Positions 9,790-18,917 are shown, counted from the stretch's first letter. The stretch: 64,000 bases of DNA from Rhodanobacteraceae bacterium (GCA_016708465.1 JADJFT010000004.1:468331-532330), one strand, 5' to 3'. Numbers and translations: made by a program. Notes: a model not told the origin generated them from the sequence alone.

Positions 9790-11178
9790 ATGTCACGACT
9801 TCCGATCTTGATCGCCGACGATCAGCGCGATGTGCTTGAAGCACTGCGCATGATGCTCAAAGCCGAAGACATGGCCTGCGTCGTCGTCTCTGATCCTGAA
9901 ACCGCTCTGGCCGCGGTGCAACGCCAACACTTTGCCTGTGCATTGCTGGATCTGAACTACAGCCGGGATACCACATCGGGCGCCGAGGGCATCGAGCTGA
10001 TCCAGCAGTTGCGCACACTCGAGGCGCAGTTGCCGATCGTGGTGATGACTGCCTGGGGCACGATCGACCTGGCGGTGCAGGCGATGCGCCATGGCGCCGC
10101 CGACTTCATCGAGAAGCCTTGGGACAATCATCGGCTACTCAGCATCCTGCGCAACCAGATCGCACTGGGTCAGGCGCAGCGGCGCGTCGCCCAGCTCGAT
10201 GCCGAGAACAGTTATCTGCGCGGCGACGAGGCGGAAGGCTTCATCGCGCAGTCGAAGGCGATGCAGCCGGTGCTGGAGATGATCCGCCGTGTCGGTCCTT
10301 CGGACGCGAATATTCTAATCACTGGCGACAATGGCACTGGCAAGGGCGTGGTCGCGAAGCATCTGCACGAAGCGTCGCGACGCTGCCATCGACCCTTCAT
10401 CAAGGTCAACATGGGTGGCGTACCGGAGCACTTGTTCGAGGCGGAGATGTTCGGTCATGTCAAAGGTGGTTTCACCGATGCCAAGAACGATCGCGTCGGC
10501 CGCTTTGAGGTCGCCGATGGCGGCACGTTGTTCCTCGACGAGATCGGTAATATTCCGCGGTTGCAGCAGCCAAAATTACTACGCGTATTGGAAGACCGCG
10601 AGCTGGAACGTGTCGGGTCATCGCGCACACTGCAGGTTGACGTGCGCGTGGTGTCGGCGACCAATGCCGATCTCGCCGCGCTGGTGAACTCGGGTGGCTT
10701 CCGCAAGGACTTGCTGTTTCGCCTGAACACCGTCGAGATCCGCCTGCCGCTGTTGCGTGAACGCCGCGAGGACATCGCTGCGCTGACCGCGCACTACCTC
10801 GCACGTTTCGGCGAACGCTACGGTCGGCCCGAGTTGCGCGTCGCGCCCTCGGCCCTGCGCCAGCTCGAGGGCTACCACTGGCCGGGCAATGTCCGCGAAC
10901 TGGGGCATCTGGTCGAGCGCGCAGTGTTGATGACCACGGGCACGGTGATCGAGGATTTCGCGCTTGATCCGGCCCTGCCACCCATCGGAATACTGTCTAG
11001 CAGTGCGTCGGCGACGGCATCAGCCGATGCCCAGACCATCGAACAGGCCGAGGAGGCGATGATTCGGAACGCACTGGATCGCACCAGTGGCAATGTGCTC
11101 AAGGCCGCCGGCTTGCTTGGCCTGAGTCGTGGCGCCTTGTACCGGCGTCTCGAAAAATACGGATTGCGTGGCGACTGA
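9790..11178 (+). CDS. Sigma-54-dependent response regulator (NtrC family)
   Basis: 462 residues. The receiver domain (1-120) has acidic residues D10/D11, acceptor D54 (LLDLNYSRD) and Lys109 (EKPW). The AAA+ domain has Walker A TGDNGTGKG (179-186), Walker B GGTLFLDEIGN, and a sigma-54 contact loop that reads GGFTDA (226-231) where the consensus is GAFTGA. The C-terminus is a Fis-type helix-turn-helix (NALDRTSGNVLKAAGLLGLSRGALYRRLEKYGL). It should activate RpoN promoters, and its position directly after the transporter genes and two bases before the kinase gene suggests it controls the efflux cluster itself. The Ala-to-Gly change in the loop is unusual; GAFTDA is fairly common in the family, GGFTDA much less so as far as I know. 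Confidence 0.93.
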   Translation: MSRLPILIADDQRDVLEALRMMLKAEDMACVVVSDPETALAAVQRQHFACALLDLNYSRDTTSGAEGIELIQQLRTLEAQLPIVVMTAWGTIDLAVQAMRHGAADFIEKPWDNHRLLSILRNQIALGQAQRRVAQLDAENSYLRGDEAEGFIAQSKAMQPVLEMIRRVGPSDANILITGDNGTGKGVVAKHLHEASRRCHRPFIKVNMGGVPEHLFEAEMFGHVKGGFTDAKNDRVGRFEVADGGTLFLDEIGNIPRLQQPKLLRVLEDRELERVGSSRTLQVDVRVVSATNADLAALVNSGGFRKDLLFRLNTVEIRLPLLRERREDIAALTAHYLARFGERYGRPELRVAPSALRQLEGYHWPGNVRELGHLVERAVLMTTGTVIEDFALDPALPPIGILSSSASATASADAQTIEQAEEAMIRNALDRTSGNVLKAAGLLGLSRGALYRRLEKYGLRGD

Positions 11179-11180
11179 GC

Positions 11181-12554
11181 ATGCGCCTTATGCCCGGCAT
11201 CCGCAGTGAACATCGGCGCCGGCCGCAGCTCAGCTATGAAGTGACGATTCTGCTCGCCGCGCTCGCGGTGATGTTGCCGATGCTGCTGGCAGCGCTGGCG
11301 ATGGTGTTCGTAGCCAGCGCGCGCACACACTGGGTGATGCTCATGGGGGCGGCATTGATGGTGTCGCTGCTACTGGCGACGCGCTTGCGTGCACGCGTGG
11401 TGTTTCCGCTGTACACACTGTCGAACTTGCTCGAAGCCTTGCGCGAGGGTGACTATTCGCTGCGCGGTTCGCGCGCGCGGCGTGGTGACGCGGTCGGCGA
11501 GGTGATCTGGGAGGTCAACGCACTGTCGCAGACGCTGCGCGAACAACGACTTCGTGTCGAGGAGGCGATGGCACTGCTGTCCAAGGTCGTCTCTGAAATC
11601 GATATCGCGGTGTTCGCGTTCGATGCCAATCAGCAGCTCCGCTTGATCAATCCGAATGGCGCGCGGCTGCTTGGTCTGCATCCGCGTGACGCTGAGGGCC
11701 GCACGGCCGAGGCGTTGGGACTGCTCGACTGTCTCGCCGTCGAAGGCGCGCGTACCTTGCGGCGCAGCTTTCCAGGAGGAGAAGGGCGTTTTGATATCCG
11801 CCGTTCGACCTTTCGCGAAGGCGGTTTGCCGCACGAACTCGTCGTTGTCAGCGATCTCAGTCGCGCCTTGCGCGAAGAAGAGCGCCAGGCCTGGCAGCGC
11901 CTGATCCGCGTGCTCGGGCACGAGTTGAATAATTCTCTGGCGCCGATCAAGTCGATGGCGGGCACCTTGCGCGCGGTGACCGCGCGCGATCCGCTGCCCG
12001 AAGATTGGCGTGATGACTTGGCCACTGGCCTAAATCTGATCGGTGATCGGGCCGAGGCGCTGACGCGGTTTATGCTCGGTTACACGACGCTGGCGCGATT
12101 GCCGCCACCGGCGAAACGCGCCACCGATATCGCCACGCTGCTCACGCGGGTGGTGTCGTTGCAGCAAGCTGTTCGTGTCATCGGTGACGCTGTTGATGTG
12201 CACGCTGCGATCGTCGATATCGACCCGGACCAGATCGAGCAGGCGTTGATCAATTTGCTCAAGAATGCGGCCGAGGCAATGCATCACGTTGGCGATATCC
12301 GACTGGTCGCGCGCATCGATCAGGGCGGTGCTAACGGTGGGCGTGACTTGCTCGTGATCGAGGTCATCGATCAAGGACCCGGGCTGGCGGCAACCGACAA
12401 TTTATTCGTGCCGTTTTTCACGACCAAACCGGACGGCAGTGGTATCGGTTTGGTGCTTGCCCGGCAGATTGCTGAGGGACATGGCGGCGGGTTGACATTG
12501 GAAAATCGCCACGACGCGACCGGCTGCGTGGCGCGGATGTGGTTGGTGGTTTGA
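11181..12554 (+). CDS. Membrane sensor histidine kinase with PAS domain
   Basis: 457 residues. Two membrane helices near the N-terminus (about 20-45 and 50-68) enclose only a very short external loop, so ligand sensing would be in or near the membrane. A HAMP-like linker (FPLYTLSNLLEALREGDYSLRG), a PAS domain (about 130-230) and an NtrB-like phosphoacceptor motif with His247 (RVLGHELNNSLAPIKSM) follow, then the ATPase domain with the N box (QALINLLKNAAEAM), G1 (VIDQGPGL), F box (FVPFFTTKPDGSGIGL) and G2. It begins two bases after the stop of the NtrC-type regulator, so the two form a two-component pair and are the last genes of the efflux cluster. The stimulus is unknown; membrane stress from the pump substrate is a reasonable guess. 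Confidence 0.93.
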   Translation: MRLMPGIRSEHRRRPQLSYEVTILLAALAVMLPMLLAALAMVFVASARTHWVMLMGAALMVSLLLATRLRARVVFPLYTLSNLLEALREGDYSLRGSRARRGDAVGEVIWEVNALSQTLREQRLRVEEAMALLSKVVSEIDIAVFAFDANQQLRLINPNGARLLGLHPRDAEGRTAEALGLLDCLAVEGARTLRRSFPGGEGRFDIRRSTFREGGLPHELVVVSDLSRALREEERQAWQRLIRVLGHELNNSLAPIKSMAGTLRAVTARDPLPEDWRDDLATGLNLIGDRAEALTRFMLGYTTLARLPPPAKRATDIATLLTRVVSLQQAVRVIGDAVDVHAAIVDIDPDQIEQALINLLKNAAEAMHHVGDIRLVARIDQGGANGGRDLLVIEVIDQGPGLAATDNLFVPFFTTKPDGSGIGLVLARQIAEGHGGGLTLENRHDATGCVARMWLVV

Positions 12555-12606
12555 CTCGGAGCACCAGAAAGTTCGCGCCGGAAACGCTTGCCGATCTGCG
12601 TGTGCA

Positions 12607-14322
12607 TCAAATGACATCGATGGTGGCTGCGGCGCGCGCCTGCATTTTCGTCACGACGTGTTCCCCGATCGCACGGGCCAGTTCCTGTTCACCCATGAAT
12701 ACTTCGCCGACGCGCTCGGCGCGCAGGAGTTCGGCTTCGTCATCATTGTGCGTACGCACGACACACTGGATCTTCGGGTTGAGCAATTTTGCGACGTCGA
12801 TCATCTTGCGGGCATCGAGACTATCGGGGAGGGCGATGACCATCATCGCTGCGCGTGCGACGTGCGCCTGGATGAGCGTCGCGGGATCGGTCGCATCACC
12901 TGTTACCGCTGGCACGCCAGCAGCGCGTAGCGCTTCGATGCGTTCTCGATTCTGGTCGGCGACGACGAAGGGAATACCTTCGACGCGCAGTCGCTCCGCA
13001 AGCCGACGACCGACGCGACCGAAACCGACGATCACGACCTGATCCGTCAGCAGGCGTTGGTCAGTACTCATCGGCAATTCCGCAAGTGGATCGGCGCTTT
13101 GTTCCATGTATCGCGCGATGCGCGAATTCGATCGCACCCATGCTTGAATCGGTGCGATTGCTTTGAATAGCAGTGGATTCAGCGCGATCGAGAGCAGGGC
13201 ACCAGCGACCACGAGTTGTCGTGCCGACTCGGGCATCAAGCCTTCGCTGATCGCCAGCGCGCACAGGATGAACGAGAATTCGCCGATCTGCGCGTCACCA
13301 GCGCCCATGGTCAGCGCGGTATTCAGCGGATAGCCGAGCAGTCGCACGGTGATCGTGGCGATCAGCATCTTGCCGAACAAGATAATTGCGACCACCGCAG
13401 CGATTTGTAGCGGTTGGTTCACCAGTGTTGCCGGATCAAGCAGCATGCCGACCGATACGAAGAACAGCACCGCGAATGCATCGCGTAGCGGTAGCGATTC
13501 TTCGGCAGCGCGATGGCTGAGTTCCGATTCGCGCATCATCATGCCGGCGAAAAATGCGCCAAGTGCGAAGCTGACATCGAACAGCTTGGCCGCGCCGAAA
13601 GCAACACCCAGCGCAATCGCGATCACGGTCAGGGTGAACAGTTCGCGCGAACCGGTACCGCCGACCATCCACAACAGTCGCGGCAACAGACGTTTTCCGA
13701 CCACAAGCATCAAGGCAACAAAGGCAACCAGTTTTAGCAAGGTCAATGCCAGTGCTGGCCCTAATGCCGCGCGCGGCATCGCCGTGCCGCCGTCGCCGAA
13801 CAGATCGCCGAGATGAGGCAGTAGCACTAATGCCAACACCATCACGACATCCTCGACGACCAGCCAGCCGATGGCGATGCGTCCGGTGAGTGTCGAGCAG
13901 GTGCCGAGATTCCAGTGCCCGCAGTAGCACTACGGTGCTGCCGCCACCGACAACGAAAGCCCGAACACGATGGCAGTGAGCCAAGGCCAGCCGAAGTGGT
14001 GGCCGATGATCGCGCCGAGTGTGGTCGACAGCGTGATTTGCACCAATGCGCCGGGAATCGCGACGCGTTTGACGTCGAGCAGATCCTCAATCGAGAAGTG
14101 CAGGCCGACACCAAACATCATCAGCATGATGCCGATTTCGGCAAGCTGCGACGCCAACACCAAATCAGCATCAAATCCTGGCGTCGCTGGGCCGAGCACA
14201 AAGCCCGCGAACAAATAGCCCAGCATCGGCGGCAGGCGTAGCTTGGCGGCACTGAATCCAAACAGTGCCGCCAGCGCGAGGCTGGCGGCGATCGTGGTAA
14301 TCAGGCTCATCTCGTGTGGCAT
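12607..14322 (-). CDS. Kef/YbaL-type cation:proton antiporter with RCK domain, frameshifted
   Basis: About 571 residues, close to YbaL (558). From ATG 14322 (preceded by AGGAAG) the first frame encodes the antiporter start (MLGYLFAGFVLGPATPG, EIGIMLMMFGVGLHFS, FGLSLSVA). It hits TAG at 13930-13932. About 40 bases (13891-13939) read in a second frame as STVVLLRALESRHLLD, then the first frame resumes (LTGRIAIGWLVVEDVVMVLALVLLP) to the stop at 12607. The membrane part is followed by a TrkA-N/RCK nucleotide-binding domain (DQVVIVGFGRVGRRLAERL). The two shifts, one base missing near 13940 and one extra at 13891, cancel each other. CPA2 antiporters of this type exchange K+ or Na+ for protons under nucleotide or glutathione control. 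The gene is convergent with the kinase gene. Confidence 0.88.
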
Positions 14323-14507
14323 CCGTGCTTCCTGCGTTGCATGCGGGCCGAACTAGCCCCGATCTTACGTCGTGGCGCCGAGTGATCACGTGGCAAGATG
14401 AAAGCACTGGCGCGTTCGGGTGAATGCGACTGCCGTGATGACGCATTGCAGGAGCCGTCGTCGGCCGCGAAGATAGCCTGCTTCCCTTCGTTCCGGAGTT
14501 TCATGCC

Positions 14508-14852
14508 ATGACCCAGCCCATCGCTTGCCCAAAGTGCGCCATGGACAACACTTACCCCGATGGTGAACTGCTGATCTGCGCCGATTGCGGCCATGAGTGG
14601 CCACCTGCTGCGGCCGCCGCAGCCACTGAAACCGACAGCGTTCGCGTCGTACGGGATGCCAATGGCAGCGCACTGGTCGACGGCGACAGCGTCGTGCTGA
14701 TCAAGGATCTGAAGGTGAAGGGCGCGTCATCGCCGCTGAAAATGGGCACGAAGATCCGTAACATCCGCATCGTCGACGGCGACCACGAGATCGACTGCAA
14801 GACCGAACTCGGCCCGATGCTGCTCAAGGCCGAATTTCTTAAAAAGGTGTGA
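14508..14852 (+). CDS. yjdM: YjdM/PhnA family zinc-ribbon protein
   Basis: 114 residues. The N-terminal zinc ribbon has two CxxC pairs (CPKC and CADCGHEW) and the C-terminal SH3-like domain has the family sequence DGDSVVLIKDLKVKGASSPLKMGTKIRNIRIV and ends KAEFLKKV. This matches the small YjdM (formerly PhnA, alkylphosphonate uptake) family, which is unrelated to phosphonoacetate hydrolase and whose biochemical role is not settled. It is a single gene, divergent from the Kef gene with about 185 bases between them. The Ala-rich stretch between the ribbon and the SH3 part (about residues 33-40) is a species-specific linker. Length and motifs are complete. Confidence 0.93.
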   Translation: MTQPIACPKCAMDNTYPDGELLICADCGHEWPPAAAAAATETDSVRVVRDANGSALVDGDSVVLIKDLKVKGASSPLKMGTKIRNIRIVDGDHEIDCKTELGPMLLKAEFLKKV

Positions 14853-14910
14853 ATCCATCATTCGGTCGTCGTCCCATTGGCTGCGACCATGACCAGTAAC
14901 GATGCCGACC

Positions 14911-15261
14911 TCACCTTGCTCGGAGCCGCATCATGTTCTGGACGTTTCTGTTCTTGGTTGTCTTGTCGCTGGCGACCGCAGAGTTCAGATTGAGGAGATC
15001 CCGCTGCAGGGCATCAGCGTTCGTCTTGAATTGCGCAAAGCCATTGTCCAAGTGTCCTGCCAACATTTGCGAAGTCGCTGACACCACACTCGTGATCAGG
15101 CCGGTGACCGCCGCGTTCATCGTCGAATCATGTTTTTCGCGCGCTTCTTGCATCGAACTGTCGAGCTGCGTGTTGCGGTTGGTCAAATTTTCAGTATTTG
15201 CGCGAGGGACGGAACCTTCTGCCAGACGGCTAATTTTGGCGTCAGCTCTCGCTTCCTTCAC
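14911..15261 (-). CDS. Small hypothetical protein
   Basis: 116 residues from a GTG at 15261; an in-frame stop lies five codons upstream, so the start is tightly bounded. The product is hydrophilic and mostly helical by appearance, with a central more hydrophobic stretch (AAVTGLITSVVSATSQMLAGHL) and a Gln/Asn/Lys-rich end. I do not recognise a family. On the opposite strand an ORF of 138 codons (14933-15349) covers the same bases; its translation is rich in Cys, Ser and Arg and looks like an antisense shadow, so the minus-strand reading is preferred. Base composition is lower in G+C than the surrounding genes, which is compatible with a poorly conserved or acquired gene. Whether it is expressed is uncertain. 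Confidence 0.4.
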   Translation of the reverse strand: MKEARADAKISRLAEGSVPRANTENLTNRNTQLDSSMQEAREKHDSTMNAAVTGLITSVVSATSQMLAGHLDNGFAQFKTNADALQRDLLNLNSAVASDKTTKNRNVQNMMRLRAR

Positions 15262-15350
15262 GACCAGTTTTTGTTACTCGAATAGTCTCCTAAAACGATT
15301 GCTGTGCCGGAATCCTCGCCCTTCGCTGCGGATACAAGCGCTAAGCTAGC

Positions 15351-17159
15351 GTGGCTACTTTCAGGACTCATGATGATGAGAAAGAGGACGTGAGCTCGGG
15401 CGATGTTCCAGCGCAGATCGGCAAGTACACGGTCAAGCGCCTGCTCGGCTCGGGTGGCATGGGCCGTGTGTATCTTGCAGTGGATCCGGATATTGGTCGT
15501 GAGGTGGCGATCAAGCTGGTCACGCTTGGCAGCGACCCGCAGGCGAGCGAGCGCTTCCTGCGCGAAGCGCAGACTATGGGCCGATTGAACCATCCGAACA
15601 TCGTCACCCTGCTCGAGTTCGGGGTCGATCAGCAGTCGCCGTTCCTGGTACTGGAGTTTCTGTCCGGAGAGGATCTCAGTCAGTGGATGTTGCGACTACA
15701 CACCCTGCGCGAACAAGTGATGGTGATGCAAGATATCGCGCTGGCGATCGCAGCTGCGCACAAGGTCGGCGTGTTGCATCGTGACCTCAAGCCTGAAAAC
15801 GTACGCGTGCTCGACGATGGTCGCTGCAAGTTGCTCGACTTTGGCATTGCCCAATCCGGTGCGGGTCAGCTGACCGCATCAGGCTATTTTGTCGGCACAC
15901 CTGAGTTCGTTGCCCCGGAGGTGATGTCGGGTGCGACACACACCGCCGCCGCGGATATTTACGCGCTCGGTCTGTTGTATTACACGATGTTATGCGGCGC
16001 CAATCCGTTCCGTGGCGACACTGTGCAGGCCACCGTTGCGCGGGTGGTACAACTCGATCCGATGCCGTTGTCGCGGCGGGTGACTGGGGTATCGGTAGAA
16101 CTCGAGACGCTGATCCACGCGTGTCTGTCCAAGCAGCCGGAAGCGCGACCAACCAGCGCGGAGGGCTTGGCTCTAGCCCTGAGTGCCGAACTCGCCCGTA
16201 TTCCTGCTGATGCGCATGTCGGCGATGTGCCGATACTGCGTGACACCGCGCCGTATCCGATCACGCCGATACGCTCACAGACGCAGGCATCGCCAGTCGG
16301 CAAGCCAATCGTAACCGCCGTGCCAGTGTCGCGAAACCTGTGGGTATGGGCGGTTGTATTGCTGATGGTCAGCGCGGCTGGTGCTTGGTGGCTGTCGCAG
16401 ACTGCGCCGCTGCCACCCACGCCAACGCCGCCTGCAGCAGCGGTTCAAGCGGCGATATCTAGGCCCGAAACCGCCGCCGCTGTGCCGGTTGAAAGCCAAG
16501 CGCCAGTTCCAGTGCAGCCCGTCGAAACAATGGAGATTGCCACAGAGTTGCCGCACGAACCGGCGCCCGCCCGCACGGATGCGAATCCGGGCGCGGGCCA
16601 GCCGGCGCCGACAACGCCAACTACGGCGACTACGGCGACTACGGCACCGCCTCTGGACGAATCTGACCGATTACTGCGCACCGCCCCAACGACTTCGTCG
16701 AACCCTGTCGGCGACCGTGCCGAGCCGGCCGCGGTAGCGCTGCCGGTGGTCGCCACAAGGCCCGAACCGCAACTGGCCTCAACGTCGATGACGGCAAACG
16801 TCTCACCGCCTACAGTCGCAGAACAGCAGCCTGTGCCGCTAGACGAGCGCACCGCAACTGCGGCAGCGGAGCCGCTGCAGTTGCGGGTCGTTCACATCAA
16901 TCCAAAGGTCTTGCGCGCCGGTCGCATGGTGACGATGCGACTGGAAGGCGCGGGTCTGACTAGGGTAAGTGCAGTCGCGATCTATTCGGGTGGAGCGGTC
17001 GATGCGCGCTTTCGTGTCGGTGCCATTGAGCGCGCTGGCGACGGCGCACTTGAGTTCAGATTGAACGTGGCGCGCGGTGTGCCGCTTGGATCCTATGCTC
17101 TGGTCCTGCTCGGCGAAAATATTCGCACCGAACCGATTCTCTTGGAGGTCAGCCTGTGA
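15351..17159 (+). CDS. Membrane-anchored Ser/Thr protein kinase with periplasmic tail
   Basis: 602 residues from a GTG start. The cytoplasmic kinase domain (about 25-290) is complete: glycine loop LLGSGGMGRVYLA (31-43), Lys55 (VAIKLV), HRDLKPENV (143-151, catalytic D145), DFG (163-165), and the P+1 region VGTPEFVAPE (181-190). One membrane helix (LWVWAVVLLMVSAAGAWWL) separates it from a Pro/Ala/Thr-rich linker and a C-terminal beta-rich domain (LQLRVVHINPKVLRAGRMV...) that resembles an IPT/TIG-type fold and would lie in the periplasm. Hanks-type kinases of this layout usually sense envelope signals. The stop codon overlaps the ATG of the outer-membrane protein gene by four bases, so the two are made together. 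GTG at 15390 is an alternative start. Its substrates are unknown. Confidence 0.92.
   Translation: MATFRTHDDEKEDVSSGDVPAQIGKYTVKRLLGSGGMGRVYLAVDPDIGREVAIKLVTLGSDPQASERFLREAQTMGRLNHPNIVTLLEFGVDQQSPFLVLEFLSGEDLSQWMLRLHTLREQVMVMQDIALAIAAAHKVGVLHRDLKPENVRVLDDGRCKLLDFGIAQSGAGQLTASGYFVGTPEFVAPEVMSGATHTAAADIYALGLLYYTMLCGANPFRGDTVQATVARVVQLDPMPLSRRVTGVSVELETLIHACLSKQPEARPTSAEGLALALSAELARIPADAHVGDVPILRDTAPYPITPIRSQTQASPVGKPIVTAVPVSRNLWVWAVVLLMVSAAGAWWLSQTAPLPPTPTPPAAAVQAAISRPETAAAVPVESQAPVPVQPVETMEIATELPHEPAPARTDANPGAGQPAPTTPTTATTATTAPPLDESDRLLRTAPTTSSNPVGDRAEPAAVALPVVATRPEPQLASTSMTANVSPPTVAEQQPVPLDERTATAAAEPLQLRVVHINPKVLRAGRMVTMRLEGAGLTRVSAVAIYSGGAVDARFRVGAIERAGDGALEFRLNVARGVPLGSYALVLLGENIRTEPILLEVSL
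16620..16646 (+). repeat. Three tandem copies of a 9-base unit inside the kinase linker
   Basis: The unit ACTACGGCG is present three times head to tail (last copy ends in A), encoding Thr-Thr-Ala repeats in the periplasmic linker of the Ser/Thr kinase. The length is a multiple of three, so copy-number change would lengthen or shorten the linker without breaking the frame. Confidence 0.8.
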
Positions 17160-18511
17160 AACCCAAGTTGCTGTTGCGAAGCACGCTAGCAGCCGCATTG
17201 CTGCCCCTGGTGGCTGTTTCCGTGGCATCGCCGCTGCACGCCGCCGAGCCAGCCGACGTCGACACGCGCCTCAAATTACTGGAAGCGCGCTGGGATCGTA
17301 TGGAAGCTGAACTAGCGGCGATCCGCGGCCTGATCGAACGAAATCAGGGAGCGGTGCCGGCGCCCGCTGCGGAGTCGCTCGCGGCGGTCAGCGAAACGGT
17401 CAACGCGCTGGGCGACGACCTTGAAGCCATCCGTGGCGACGTGACGACCCAAGGGCAGGCGCTGCTGGCCGCCGGTGCCGCGCGTCAGCGCGACATTGCC
17501 ATCAGTGCCTACGGCGCGGTCAATGCCAGCAAACGCAGTGGTCGGGACTCGCTCATCGACGCCGAGTCTTTCGAAATGGTGCTGAGTGGCCAACCGCACG
17601 AGCAGATCAGTTTCTTCAGCGAAATCGAGTTCGAGCGCGCAGCGTCGGTTGGTGCCGAGCGTGGCGGTGAGGTGCTGGTTGAACAGTCGTATGTCGACAT
17701 GGCGCTGACCGACAGCCTGTCCTTGCGCGGTGGTGTGATTTTGGTGCCATTCGGCAACAACGAGGCCGACCACTACGCGCCGTTGCGCGATGTGATCTAT
17801 CGGCCATTGTCGTCGCGCCTGATCGCGCCAACGGACTGGACCGACAATGGCTTCGGCTTGGTCGGTCACCGCGAGTTCGAGCAAAATTGGCAACTCGACT
17901 GGGAGGCATACCTGATTGCAGGACTCGACGACCAGATCGGTTTCAACGGCTTGCGTGGCGCACGCCAAGGTTTCGGCGAGGACAACAACAATGACAAGGC
18001 GTTCGCCGGGCATTTGACCTTGCGCAACAGCGATGATCTCAGCGTTGGGCTGGGCATCTATACCGGCGCCTACGACAATGCCGGTGACCACCAACTGAGC
18101 GGCTGGGGCGTGGACTTCAACTGGCGCCATGAAGGCTGGAAATTCGCCGGCGAGTATCTAGACATGCGCGCTGAGCGCGCTGATGCAGAGGCCGATGCCG
18201 CCAATATGCGTGGCGGCTATGCGCGCGCCGGCTATGACGTCAACCGCTGGTTCTCTCGCAACTGGAGCGGTGAGTATTTTCCCGATGCGCGGCTTAGCCT
18301 CATCTACGAGTTCAACTACGTGAGCATCGAGGACCTGACCAGTCCCACCCTGTTGGTCGGGCGTGAACGCAAGCATGTGCTCGGCTGGCGCTACGAACCC
18401 GATCACAGCTGGATACTCAAGGTCAATCGCGAATGGTCCGACGCCAGCGGTCGTCCGCTGCTCAATGGCGATGCCGACGGCTGGGCAATGGGTGTCGGTT
18501 TCGTATTCTAA
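17156..18511 (+). CDS. Outer-membrane beta-barrel (porin-like) protein with N-terminal coiled coil
   Basis: 451 residues. A signal peptide (MKPKLLLRSTLAAALLPLVAVSVASPLHAA) is followed by a predicted coiled coil (TRLKLLEARWDRMEAELAAIRGLIE and the next 60 residues), then alternating aromatic/hydrophilic beta strands up to a C-terminal phenylalanine (GWAMGVGFVF), the usual recognition signal of outer-membrane barrels. The coiled coil plus barrel resembles trimeric carbohydrate or phosphate-type porins, but I cannot assign it to one family. The ATG overlaps the stop of the Ser/Thr kinase gene (ATGA), so expression is coupled. It is likely to be an outer-membrane channel or anchor connected to the envelope signal that the kinase senses; that link is inference from gene order. 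Confidence 0.8.
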   Translation: MKPKLLLRSTLAAALLPLVAVSVASPLHAAEPADVDTRLKLLEARWDRMEAELAAIRGLIERNQGAVPAPAAESLAAVSETVNALGDDLEAIRGDVTTQGQALLAAGAARQRDIAISAYGAVNASKRSGRDSLIDAESFEMVLSGQPHEQISFFSEIEFERAASVGAERGGEVLVEQSYVDMALTDSLSLRGGVILVPFGNNEADHYAPLRDVIYRPLSSRLIAPTDWTDNGFGLVGHREFEQNWQLDWEAYLIAGLDDQIGFNGLRGARQGFGEDNNNDKAFAGHLTLRNSDDLSVGLGIYTGAYDNAGDHQLSGWGVDFNWRHEGWKFAGEYLDMRAERADAEADAANMRGGYARAGYDVNRWFSRNWSGEYFPDARLSLIYEFNYVSIEDLTSPTLLVGRERKHVLGWRYEPDHSWILKVNREWSDASGRPLLNGDADGWAMGVGFVF

Positions 18512-18825
18512 ACCGCGAACCCGCCCAGCCATGGATCGAGGTGGGCAATGTCAAACGTCCCAGTTTCGAACATATGGATCATCTCGGCGTGGATTTGCAT
18601 CGCTCGTCGCTGCAAGCGTCAGCCGTTGATACGCAGGAAAATGTCGCTAGCTTCAAAGGCGATTCGTTTGTTGCCATCCACGAACGGATCGCTGATCGCC
18701 AAGCTTTTCATTAGCGCAGCCGCTTCGCCCACGATGTCTTCGTAATAGCCCGTCTGCGGGCGGAACAACGCGGCTTCGAGTGCGCCAGCGTCGCGCACGC
18801 CCGGTGCGCCGGCAAAACGCTGCAT
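18508..18825 (-). pseudogene. Remnant of a Doc/Fic-type death-on-curing toxin
   Basis: The minus strand encodes a recognisable Doc fragment: RDAGALEAALFRPQTGYYED, then ISDPFVDGNKRIAF where the family has HPFxDGNKR, so the catalytic His is Asp. An in-frame TGA at 18619-18621 follows LRING. Beyond it, in the same frame, the typical Doc ending continues (MFETGTFDIAHLDPWLGG) to a TAG at 18508, whose bases overlap the stop of the upstream barrel gene on the other strand. The N-terminal part of Doc and any Phd antitoxin partner are absent upstream. Three independent defects (5' truncation, His loss, nonsense codon) mark it as a true relic, unlike the single-indel genes elsewhere in the window. Confidence 0.8.
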
Positions 18826-18917
18826 CGGCGGGCTATCCCAGCATGCCCCTAGGAATGCCCCTGACCCGGACCATGTCGACCGCTTTCACTAAACCCCAAT
18901 ACACTACTTCAAGGCAC

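Noticed and set aside
14933..15349. Plus-strand ORF of 138 codons opposite the small hypothetical gene
   Set aside because: Composition is Cys/Ser/Arg-rich without signal of selection; the opposite strand reads more like a protein.
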